This document shows positions 36,733-45,354 of a stretch of 64,000 bases of DNA, one piece after another. Made by a program: the position numbers and the translations under genes. Every line of letters starts with the position of its first letter. Position 1 is the first letter of the stretch. Below the pieces are notes generated by a model, which was given only the letters and a program-made list of their open reading frames with translations, ran no database searches and was not told where the DNA came from. The DNA is from Acholoe squamosa (taxonomy: Eukaryota; Annelida; Polychaeta; Phyllodocida; Polynoidae): contig OX439039.1 of the NCBI GenBank assembly GCA_949317995.1, positions 18,529,282 to 18,593,281 on the forward strand. The letters are read 5' to 3'.

Positions 36733-37216
36733 TTAGATTTTTTTTACACGCTCTTTTAATTCAATGTCACGGCCAGATCTCAATCTCATGCACTCAGGGC
36801 GTTTGGGGGTTTCTGAAGTCACTGGCACATCACATGTCAGTTCAGGCGATGACAGCCATTTGTTAAGGACGCCTGCTTCACACTTAATGATAGGGGACGC
36901 AGTAGGTGTAGTGAACCTGTCTTCTCCCATGCTTAAGACCATAGGGGTAGAGGTTGTTCTGTGCAGCGTTGAGGAGTTAGGCGATTCTTTCAAATTTCCG
37001 GGCACTGAACTTTTGGCACCACACTGTTCAACACACTGTTCAACATCTTGTGTACCCCCAACCCAGGCACCTGGTTGAGTAGGTTTCCATGAGACTGATT
37101 GGTCGTTAGAGGTACTGGGAGGCACAGTAGCAGCACTTTGAGAGGGTTCTGAGTAGGGTCGGGTATCCTCGTTCCCACAGTCAGCATTTTTGTCTCTGGA
37201 TGTAGGGTCAGTCAAC
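36733..37216 (-). CDS. Ser/Thr/Pro-rich ORF, possible 3' exon of the transmembrane-protein gene
   Basis: A minus-strand frame ends with TAG/TAA-type stop at 36733 and encodes about 161 residues of low-complexity Ser/Thr/Pro sequence with a basic end (RLRSGRDIELKERVKK). An ATG exists further upstream at 37320, which would give 195 residues with a hydrophobic N-terminal stretch. Alternatively, an acceptor TTGTACTTAAG ending at 37217 joins in phase to a strong GTAAGTAT donor at 51074-51073, which would make this the cytoplasmic tail of the transmembrane protein. In that case the retrotransposon lies inside the intron. The splice model is an inference from phase and consensus only. Confidence 0.4.
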
Positions 37217-37365
37217 CTTAAGTACAATAAATGAAGCATGAGGAGCGTGAGAGAACCCTGTATGGTATTCATGTATGTCTTGCGAGAAATCAATCTTAAA
37301 CTTTGAGTTTTACAACACATTTAAGAATCTGATATAATATATGAGAATATATGAGTATATGTATG

Positions 37366-37783
37366 TGTAGGGGTATGGTATTTTACACTTTAACGTTCAT
37401 GCACCCGTGAGACTCAGACCTAGGTCCTTCGGGTGTGGTGGGGGAATCCGGATGGCAGGTGGCAGCACCTGCCTCTGGGTTCGTATCCACTACACCAGGG
37501 GGCCTACCACTCGTCCGCCACACGTCACGTGGCCGGTCTGAGTTTCGCGGGCTTTTCCCCTATATAAGGCTGGTCCTAGCCCTAGGTTCCTCAGTAGTGG
37601 TTTACCCACTGCTCAACCAGGTTGTTACCCGAAAGGGTAACCGAATGCACTAGCAGCATGTAGTCCTCTGAGGCTGTGATCGTATGTAACGCAAGCTCTG
37701 AAATAAAAGCTCGGTTGCCTACCCGGAAACTTTTCTCTCTCTTCGTTATGATTTAATCTAACTTAACGAGACGAACCACTACA
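37366..37783 (+). repeat. 5' LTR
   Basis: 418 bp, TG...CA ends. A TATATAAGG promoter box at 37561-37569 and AATAAA at 37702-37707 mark U3, R and U5. A GGTTCGTATCC word at about 37477 resembles a tRNA-gene B box, but no tRNA fold was found. The short frame inside the LTR is not a gene. Confidence 0.97.
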
Positions 37784-37784
37784 C

Positions 37785-37796
37785 TGGTGCCGTGAC
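37785..37796 (+). promoter_or_regulatory. primer-binding site, tRNA-His type
   Basis: TGGTGCCGTGAC starts one base after the LTR and is complementary to the 3' end of animal tRNA-His including CCA (12 bases as I recall that tRNA). It primes minus-strand DNA synthesis. Confidence 0.7.
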
Positions 37797-37826
37797 CAGT
37801 TGGTCTTCGGGTAAGCGCAGTCAGAA

Positions 37827-40568
37827 ATGACTGAGCTGAGCCCAGTTAGGGGAAATGGCTCAAATCGTGAGCTAGACTCCCCGATGGAGGATGGTGAAAT
37901 CAAGTCACCACCCCAAGGTACGGAGTGGAGGGATCCACTAGAACACTACCCTGATGGGTTAGAAGATGTAAGAAGAAACTTACATCATGAACTGGATGAA
38001 TTTGGAGACTCCTTATTCATGCCAGGAGGTACTTCGAAACCTGCACCAATGCATAAAAGTACTGCTCAATTTGGTAAATTACCATTTGAGGTACCAAAGC
38101 CTAGTGCAGGTATGTTTGAAACTCCATACAGTTCTCGAATTAAACACCAAAAATGTGGATTCGAAAAGAACAAAATGGACGAGCTTGAAGACATGAGAGC
38201 TGAATACGAGAAGATCCAGAAGGATCTTATTACACTGACCGGAACCCGAGACAAGATTCTGACTGAAAACAAACAGTTGATATCGGAACGTCTCGATTAC
38301 GATCAGAGTTGTAGACGCCAACAACAATTGTTGTTGGATCAGATGGAGAAAGAAAAGCAAGATTTTCAACTCCAGCACGAACAGTATCGTGATGCACTAT
38401 ATACGGCGGATCTGGAATACAGAGCCTCGTATGATGAGTTGAATAGAACTAAACAAGAGTTAAATTCAACTCAATCGGCCTACGGCAAGTATCAAGAAGA
38501 GCTGAAGAAAATAGAATCAGCCTTCAAAGATGCTCGGGAAACGTACCAAAAACAGACCGATGAGCATGAAAAACTCAAAGATCAATTGATACGCGAATCC
38601 ACAGATTTGGCTGTTAAACAGACTAAAATGATGGATGATTATTCCGAACTGGAGGCTAAAGCTATCCAGATGTCAAAGTATCTAGAAGATACTGGTCGTG
38701 CAGTAGGCACTCTTGAATCAGACTTCACTGTTTCAGGAATTGCCCTAAACACGACAAGTAACCAGATGTTCTCTTTGAGGGGCAATGACGGGGTAACAGA
38801 GACAACTGTACCTCGTTATGAAGGAGTAAAGAGTCATCAGGTTAGATTTACAGATAATACCTCTATACCTCTTGGTCTAGGTACGGGAAATAAAGGGGAT
38901 AATTCTGCGAGTGGAGCTAAACAAAGCCGCTCGGCAGGAAGCTCCACCTTTGACGGCGGATGGCCACAACAGTCACCTTTAGGGGGACCAAATGGCCCGT
39001 ATGCCCAGTATGGATGGAATCAGTCCCAAACAGGAACGAATCCGTCCAATGGTAACACCCGGAACACGTCCGGAGGAACAACCGGACGAGCACCCGGAGG
39101 TTCCAGTACAGCTGGGGGGCAATCCGGATGTGATCAAGGATCCGGACCCTCAAGCGATCGTTCCAGGAGCAGACCCTCTGCCAGTGGGACTGGTTTCAAT
39201 AATGGAAATCAGTCGTATGGAACAGGAGGAAACACTAATCCCAATAGTGGTTTCTTTAGCTTTGGTGGAAATACACAACCCACCAATGGTCCAGGGCCGG
39301 CTCCCCAAACCAGTGGATACACCTTTTCACAGGTGCCTCCATACGGAGCAGGGGGATCAGGAGGTGGAGGAGGACCACCATCCGGAGGCTTTGGAAGTAC
39401 TTATGGTACGAATCCTCCAAGGAAAAAGAGACTCAGTCGCCGAGTATCTCTTTCTCCAGGGTTACAAGCGCTGCATGATTCTAATGCAGCGATTGCTAAC
39501 TTAGGTGTTGATTGTTACAATCAAGGTCTGGACGATACGGAGATCATGGAATGGAGTAAGGGTTTAACCCTTACTGGATCCACGAATCCGGCTCGTAGAG
39601 TAGCTAAGATACCTACCCCCTTTAATGCCAAGAACCCTTGGAAGGAGGAGTATCAAGGCTGCGCGGATGTCTTTAACTGCAATGGATGGGGTAAAGCGGA
39701 AGCTCTGCCTTATTTAGTATGCTGGTTAAAGGAAGGCGACGGAAAAGGAGCCGTGGAACAATGGAGAGATTCTCAAATAACAGGACTCTCAGCCCATATG
39801 AAGTATGATGAACTCATAGAGATTGCTTCATATTTATATGGGAATATAGTTGGAGAAGACCCTTGGCTGACGTTCACTAAAAGAACACAGAAGCCCAAGG
39901 AGTCTGCCAAAGTGTTCGGCTTAGAATGTCAACGACTGTTGCATAAAGCCAGACCTCAATGGAGACTAGATGATGAATGCTTCCTAGATGAGATGTTTAA
40001 ACAATTCATTGAAGGATTGCGGAATCAAGAACACAGGACAGTAGCCTGTGAAGCTTGGAAGAATGATGCCTCTTTGACAGATTTGTTCCAGTCCCTAGAT
40101 CATTATGATCGAAAGGCCCGTATCTTTGCCGGGAAGGTACCCCAACGGATGTCAGCAATGATAATCCCGGAGGGAATACCCGAAACCGATTCATCCGAAT
40201 CAGGGGAACCTGACGAAGATGAAAACGTTGGGGCCATTGGCCAAGGGAACCCCCGGTACAACCGGAACTGGGGAAAGAAACCGGGTTACGTCAAGGAGAA
40301 AGTGATCACTTCTAAACCTCCTGTGACTCAACCCGATACCAAACCCACGACGGGTCCTTCTTTATCAGAGGACCTGGTTAACAATTTGGTAAAGAAGATT
40401 ACTGAAAATCTTAGGAGGCCTAAGCCTGATAGGACTGTTGTGACATGCTTCCGATGTCAGGAAACTGGGCATTATGCTGCCGAGTGTGAGGCAGATAAGC
40501 CAGTTTATAGAAACACTCGTTACCGGAGCAATCCGGGTAAGGAGGACTCAGTGAAGAAGGAAAACTGA
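37827..40568 (+). CDS. gag: Gag polyprotein of the Ty3/gypsy element
   Basis: 913 codons, starting 43 bp after the LTR. Residues about 110-300 form a long Lys/Glu/Gln coiled coil, unusual for a gypsy Gag. Residues about 380-540 are a Gly/Asn/Ser/Pro-rich disordered region. Residues about 590-780 look like the retrotransposon Gag capsid domain (NPWKEEYQGCADVF ... YDELIEIASYLYG ... MFKQFIEGL). A zinc knuckle, C-x2-C-x4-H-x4-C (CFRCQETGHYAAEC), sits near residue 873 and should bind the RNA. Gag would assemble the particle in the cytoplasm. The length is well above the usual 300-500 residues because of the coiled coil and the disordered insert. It ends with TGA at 40566, overlapping the pol frame. 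Confidence 0.95.
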   Translation: MTELSPVRGNGSNRELDSPMEDGEIKSPPQGTEWRDPLEHYPDGLEDVRRNLHHELDEFGDSLFMPGGTSKPAPMHKSTAQFGKLPFEVPKPSAGMFETPYSSRIKHQKCGFEKNKMDELEDMRAEYEKIQKDLITLTGTRDKILTENKQLISERLDYDQSCRRQQQLLLDQMEKEKQDFQLQHEQYRDALYTADLEYRASYDELNRTKQELNSTQSAYGKYQEELKKIESAFKDARETYQKQTDEHEKLKDQLIRESTDLAVKQTKMMDDYSELEAKAIQMSKYLEDTGRAVGTLESDFTVSGIALNTTSNQMFSLRGNDGVTETTVPRYEGVKSHQVRFTDNTSIPLGLGTGNKGDNSASGAKQSRSAGSSTFDGGWPQQSPLGGPNGPYAQYGWNQSQTGTNPSNGNTRNTSGGTTGRAPGGSSTAGGQSGCDQGSGPSSDRSRSRPSASGTGFNNGNQSYGTGGNTNPNSGFFSFGGNTQPTNGPGPAPQTSGYTFSQVPPYGAGGSGGGGGPPSGGFGSTYGTNPPRKKRLSRRVSLSPGLQALHDSNAAIANLGVDCYNQGLDDTEIMEWSKGLTLTGSTNPARRVAKIPTPFNAKNPWKEEYQGCADVFNCNGWGKAEALPYLVCWLKEGDGKGAVEQWRDSQITGLSAHMKYDELIEIASYLYGNIVGEDPWLTFTKRTQKPKESAKVFGLECQRLLHKARPQWRLDDECFLDEMFKQFIEGLRNQEHRTVACEAWKNDASLTDLFQSLDHYDRKARIFAGKVPQRMSAMIIPEGIPETDSSESGEPDEDENVGAIGQGNPRYNRNWGKKPGYVKEKVITSKPPVTQPDTKPTTGPSLSEDLVNNLVKKITENLRRPKPDRTVVTCFRCQETGHYAAECEADKPVYRNTRYRSNPGKEDSVKKEN
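40541..40568 (+). promoter_or_regulatory. gag-pol overlap, probable -1 frameshift zone
   Basis: The pol frame is -1 relative to gag and is open from 40541, after a TAA at 40538, so the two frames overlap by 28 bp. The only standard-frame slippery candidate is GGAAAAC (40559-40565) directly before the gag stop. It is not a canonical X-XXY-YYZ heptamer. The first ATG in pol is far downstream, so frameshifting is the simplest route to Pol. Confidence 0.5.
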
Positions 40569-43500
40569 GAGGGGGTGTCCACAATGGCAACCGGATTACC
40601 CCCAGAGTGAGTGATTGCCATGACTGCCAGCCTATCGCAGCTTGCGGTACTGGCAAGAATCCTCTAGCGATTTCGCCCAGCAGTGAAGCTAAGGAGCCTG
40701 ATCAGTTCCTTACTCATGAGGCTGGGGAGACTGATAGTACACCAGGTGTCAAGAACCGGCAGAAGAACACAGAGGGGAAACCCGATATCAGTCCAGAGGG
40801 AGCGGCCAATGAGTTGGCCAGGGTGGGGTGTGCCCAGTTCCCCCCGGGTCATCCTTGTCTCGAATTCTTAAAGGGATGTGGATTTGACCTCGGCGCTAAG
40901 ACGGAACTTGCTAAGTATGCAAGTAGTCCTACCTACTTGAAAGGTAGGAGGTGGTACGCAGTTGTATCTGTGAGTGGTAGATCCGCTGAGTTTCTTGTCG
41001 ATACGGGTGCTAGCCACTCCTGTATTGCTAAGAGATTCTACGATCTTTTGCCTACGAATCATGAAACTTTCACAACGGAAGGAAATGCTCGTACGGCCGA
41101 CGGTAGCATGATACAAACGTTCGGTAGAACATGTATGAGGTTCAGTCTACAGGAAGATAAGGACTTCATCCTTACCCCTACTGTGGCGAACATCGCGGAT
41201 GATGGTATACTCGGTCTGGATTTTGCTGCATTATATGGAGCAAGGTTAGATTCCCAGAGGGGAATATTGGAAGTGAGAGACCCGTACCATCTCGAAGTAC
41301 AATGTGTACTTAGGCAAGTAAGCAGTGTAGCCAGTGTAGCCCAGACTGTTAAGATACCACCAGGCACAGCCTGTGATGTCTTATGTCGAGCGGACAGACA
41401 GTTTTCAGGAAAAACTGGAGTTGTAGAGCCAGACATGGCCATGTTGTCAAGTATCGGATTGGAATCCGCTGATGTTCTAGTAGCTAACGCTGCTTGGACG
41501 GTGGTTCCTATATCCAATACCGGTAACAAGACTGTCTATGTACAGAAGGATACGATCCTTGGATCGGTTGTCTTATCCGAATTGATAGAAGACTGTAAAC
41601 ATGTTTCGGCACCCGGAGCCCCTTCCTCACCCGAAAGGAGCCCGGAACTAGACACTCTAGTAGCCGAAAGCCATGTAGAAAGTGATGAACAACGTGAAGC
41701 TCTAACTGACTTGTTGTACAAGTACCGTAAAGCTTTTGCAGCACCGAGTGAACAATTGGGGCGTACCGATAAAGTACTGCATACGATTGACACTGGTGAG
41801 AATGAACCTTTTAAGATTCCTTATAGAAGACTCCCACTAGCCAAAAAAAAGGTAGCTGAGGAGGAGATAGCTAAAATGCTTGAACAGGATGTAATAATTC
41901 CATCAACCAGTCCTTGGTCTAGCCCTGTGTGCATGGTGACCAAGAAAGATGGTAGCATCCGTTTCTGCATAGATTACCGGAAATTGAATGGTATGACCAA
42001 GAAGAATTCATATCCCTTACCACGGATCGATGAGACTATAGACTCCCTTGGAGGTAAGCAATGGTATTGCTCTCTAGACTTACAATCCGGGTACTGGCAA
42101 GTGGGTATGCATCCGAAAGATATGGAGAAGACGGCCTTTTCCAGTCATATTGGATTATTCCAGTATAATGTGATGCCGTTTGGATTGTGCAATGCACCGG
42201 CGACATTTGAAGCCATGATGGAAACTTTATTAAGTGACCTTTTATGGAAGAAATGTCTCGTCTATCTAGACGATGTGATTGTCTTTGGAAAGACATACGA
42301 AGAATGCTTGGAAAATTTAGGTATGGTCCTGGAAAGGATCATAACTAATGGTTTGAAGCTGAAACCCAAGAAGTGCGATCTTTTCAAAAGATCTATTAAT
42401 TACTTGGGGCGAATAATCTCGAATGAAGGGATTAAAGCCGATCCGGAGAAACTGGATGCCGTGTCAAATTGGCAAGCACCCACGAATGCGAAAGAAGTTA
42501 GGTCCTTCCTCGGATTCTGTTCCTACTACCGGGACTTTATCCCAGGATATTCAAGGGTTGCCTTTCCTATCCAGAGTTTGTCCCACTGGACACCCGGGAT
42601 CAGAAAGGAACGATTCCCTTGGGGACCCGAGCAAGACGAGGCCTTTATGAAAATAAAGGATTTGTTTGCTATCACACCTGTGTTGAGATACCCCACGGAG
42701 AATGATCATTTCATTCTAGATACTGATGCTAGTAATGAAAGCATAGGAGCCGCCCTTTCTCAGGTCCAGGATGGGGTCGAAGTTCCTATAGCCTTCGCTA
42801 GTAACACGTTGAGTAAATCTCAAAGAAACTATTGTACCACTAAACGTGAGTTGTTGGCTGTGGTGGTCTATACGAAGAAGTTCAAGCACTTTTTGTGGGG
42901 GAGTGATTTCACTCTACGGACTGATCACTCTTCCCTCAGATGGTTATTGAACTTCAAAGATGCAGAGGGGATGATAGGTCGCTGGTTAGCGCACCTATCC
43001 GAATTCGGTCTAAATCACAGCCAGATTGAACACCGAGCCGGGGCAAAGCATTTGAATGCAGATGCTTTGTCTAGAATCCCAGTGAGGAAATGTGCAAATG
43101 CTGAGTGCACTGATTGTGGAGCACACAATGCTGTGTTGGCAGGGGTTCGAGTTCCATTCGAAACCCATCCGGAACATGTCTTGAATTGGTCCTTGGAGAC
43201 CATCAGGCAGTTCCAGAAGTCTGATGCAGTCACATCACGTTTGATTAAATTCCTTAATCAGGGTATCTGTCCCCCAAGACCCGTAGTGTCATTGGAGAAC
43301 AGAGAGATGAGACGATTCTTAGCTCAATGGGCCGAGCTAAAAGTCCGGGATGGTATTCTGTTTCGATGGAAGAACCATTCTAATAGGAACAAAACCTTGC
43401 AAGTTGTCATACCTAGTGCTATGCGACGAGATATTATGTATTTCTGTCATGGACATAGAACTAGTGGGCACTTTGGAAAGAAAAGGTCTCTAGAACGTCT

Positions 43501-44800
43501 GACCAGACGATACTATTGGCCCGGCATGAGTACAGATCTCACCCGATGGGTGGAGACCTGTCCCGAGTGCTGTAAGAACAAACCAGGACCCGGGTTAGGC
43601 AAGCTGCCATTATCCCAGGAACTGTTTGGTGTAAGGTTTGCTAGAATAGCTGTTGACATTATTAGTGGGATTCCCCCCACTCCTAGTGGCAACACGTGTA
43701 TGATGGTCGTGTCTGATTATTATACCAAGTACACCCGAGTGTTCCCTTTACCGGATCATAAGGCTGTTACTTGTGCTATGGCCTTTGTAAAAGGGTGGGT
43801 GCTGCACCTAGGTGTCCCACTCATGTTACATAGTGACCAAGGCAGAGAATTTGAGTCTAGTCTGTGGCAGGAGATGTGTAATTGTCTGGCGATCTGCAAG
43901 ACAAGAACTAATCCCTATAGACCACAGAGCGATGGACAAGTAGAGAGATTCAATAGGACTTTGATCCAAGTATTGAAGTCTCTGGTAAATGAGCAGATGG
44001 ATGATTGGGATGAACAATGTGAATTCGTGGTACATGCCTATAATGGCACTGTGCATTCGAGCACAAACTGTTCTCCTAATCTCCTCGTTTTTGGAGAGGA
44101 TTTGATTATGCCAGCCGATTTGGTGTTCGGCGTAATAAGAATGAATCCGGAAGCCCCTTGCCAGGTGATGTTTGTAGAATCCCTACGGGATAATTTCAAA
44201 CAAGCCTATGAGAGGGTTAGAGACGAGTTGCAGAAAACTGCGCGTTGGCAGAAAGTTGGCTATGACACAGGTCTAAAAGCTAGATTTTTTAATCTAGGGG
44301 ATAGAGTACTGCGTCTACACCAACCTCTAGCTAACCTGAAATTAGCCAGTAATTGGGATGGACCTTTCACTATAACTCAGGTTATTAGTGATTGCACAGT
44401 GATTATTAAATCACAGCTTGGTAAATGTTACAAGTCAAATGTAGCGAGACTACGCCCATGGAGGGGGAGGGATACCTCCACCGAAATGTACGGCGATGGT
44501 CTATTGGAAGTAATGGAACAGAGTCGTGTTAAGCAACTCGAAGTGGTACCGACCCGAAAGCGAGGACCCGGGCGGCCACGGAAGGTTGCAGACCCGAAGA
44601 GGGTGGTGCCCCCTGTCGTAACATCCGGAAAGCAGGGGAAGATACAAAAAGTCTCGGCAGGCGCAGGTAAAAATAAGAGGAAAGGTCCCTCTAAGGCTAA
44701 GAAGACCTTGGAAAAGGCTCTTATGGATACCAGGTCAATAAAAGAGGCCTCAAAACCTCTTAGACGCAGTCCAAGGTTGCTACAGACTGCCGTAACCTAG
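40541..44800 (+). CDS. pol: Pol polyprotein: protease, reverse transcriptase, RNase H, integrase
   Basis: No ATG begins this frame; a GTG lies at 40607 and the frame is open from 40541, so it is probably made as Gag-Pol. Domains in order: aspartic protease with FLVDTGASHS (D at about 41000); reverse transcriptase with RFCIDYRKLN and YLDD (D at 42269 and 42272); RNase H with ILDTDASN and LRTDHSSLRWL; integrase with the HHCC finger (HRTSGHFGKK ... CPECC, 43450-43580) and the DDE core D43655, D43834, E43943 (35 residues between the last two); then a GPF-like WDGPFTI segment. The C-terminus has an AT-hook-like RGPGRPRK and basic sequence instead of a chromodomain. All catalytic residues are present, so the enzyme looks active. 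Domain order RT-RH-IN places it in Ty3/gypsy. Confidence 0.97.
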   Translation, partial: GGLSEEGKLRGGVHNGNRITPRVSDCHDCQPIAACGTGKNPLAISPSSEAKEPDQFLTHEAGETDSTPGVKNRQKNTEGKPDISPEGAANELARVGCAQFPPGHPCLEFLKGCGFDLGAKTELAKYASSPTYLKGRRWYAVVSVSGRSAEFLVDTGASHSCIAKRFYDLLPTNHETFTTEGNARTADGSMIQTFGRTCMRFSLQEDKDFILTPTVANIADDGILGLDFAALYGARLDSQRGILEVRDPYHLEVQCVLRQVSSVASVAQTVKIPPGTACDVLCRADRQFSGKTGVVEPDMAMLSSIGLESADVLVANAAWTVVPISNTGNKTVYVQKDTILGSVVLSELIEDCKHVSAPGAPSSPERSPELDTLVAESHVESDEQREALTDLLYKYRKAFAAPSEQLGRTDKVLHTIDTGENEPFKIPYRRLPLAKKKVAEEEIAKMLEQDVIIPSTSPWSSPVCMVTKKDGSIRFCIDYRKLNGMTKKNSYPLPRIDETIDSLGGKQWYCSLDLQSGYWQVGMHPKDMEKTAFSSHIGLFQYNVMPFGLCNAPATFEAMMETLLSDLLWKKCLVYLDDVIVFGKTYEECLENLGMVLERIITNGLKLKPKKCDLFKRSINYLGRIISNEGIKADPEKLDAVSNWQAPTNAKEVRSFLGFCSYYRDFIPGYSRVAFPIQSLSHWTPGIRKERFPWGPEQDEAFMKIKDLFAITPVLRYPTENDHFILDTDASNESIGAALSQVQDGVEVPIAFASNTLSKSQRNYCTTKRELLAVVVYTKKFKHFLWGSDFTLRTDHSSLRWLLNFKDAEGMIGRWLAHLSEFGLNHSQIEHRAGAKHLNADALSRIPVRKCANAECTDCGAHNAVLAGVRVPFETHPEHVLNWSLETIRQFQKSDAVTSRLIKFLNQGICPPRPVVSLENREMRRFLAQWAELKVRDGILFRWKNHSNRNKTLQVVIPSAMRRDIMYFCHGHRTSGHFGKKRSLERLTRRYYWPGMSTDLTRWVETCPECCKNKPGPGLGKLPLSQELFGVRFARIAVDIISGIPPTPSGNTCMMVVSDYYTKYTRVFPLPDHKAVTCAMAFVKGWVLHLGVPLMLHSDQGREFESSLWQEMCNCLAICKTRTNPYRPQSDGQVERFNRTLIQVLKSLVNEQMDDWDEQCEFVVHAYNGTVHSSTNCSPNLLVFGEDLIMPADLVFGVIRMNPEAPCQVMFVESLRDNFKQAYERVRDELQKTARWQKVGYDTGLKARFFNLGDRVLRLHQPLANLKLASNWDGPFTITQVISDCTVIIKSQLGKCYKSNVARLRPWRGRDTSTEMYGDGLLEVMEQSRVKQLEVVPTRKRGPGRPRKVADPKRVVPPVVTSGKQGKIQKVSAGAGKNKRKGPSKAKKTLEKALMDTRSIKEASKPLRRSPRLLQTAVT

Positions 44801-45354
44801 CCTGTTAACACAACGAGTGTGTTGTCCTGTACTGTGTACTGTTATATGTTGTAACCTAGTTCAATGTATATTTGAGCCGGTCAAGAGTCTCTGGAAAAGG
44901 TCCTATGACAATGAACCCATGGTTTTGGACGGATAATCCGGTGGATATGCTTATGCTATCCATAAACTCCAGAATACCTAGCGAATTGTCATAGTCGAAC
45001 CCTGAGTACGGACGGACGACCGATCGGGTATTGTATTGTTTTTATGTAAGGGCGCGTGACCTAATTAAGGGCACGCGGGAAAGTTGTTGACCCATTTTCG
45101 AATGGTCACGTGAGGCGCCGGTTTGATCATGCGCAGCGATTCAAGTTCGAGTATCCCGCCATATTGTCTTATTCCTGCGAAGGAAGAAGACGTGGCCGAG
45201 GGTGGTCTTGCTCTTGTTGGAGTCTGATAGCCCGTGACAGCCATATTCCGAGGTGTGCCCTCGTTAAAAGGCACCCGCCTTTCACTGGGTAAGCAGTACT
45301 CACTGCTTATCCGGTGGATTGGGATATTTTATCCCCGAACAGCCACTTCTGTCG
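44801..45354 (+). other. pol-ORF3 intergenic region of the retrotransposon
   Basis: 554 bp without a supported gene. A near-perfect hairpin (GGTAAGCAGT / ACTGCTTATCC, 45288-45312) lies 43 bp upstream of the ORF3 ATG. It also contains a GGGTAAGC donor-like sequence. ORF3 may be expressed from a spliced or internal transcript. No start site can be fixed. Confidence 0.5.

Noticed and set aside
37470-37500. tRNA-like B box GGTTCGTATCC in the LTR
   Set aside because: No A box or cloverleaf could be drawn at a suitable distance.
37435-37653. 72-residue frame repeated in both LTRs (also 50413-50631)
   Set aside because: It lies in the LTR across the promoter and has no start or domain. Its duplication follows from the LTR duplication.
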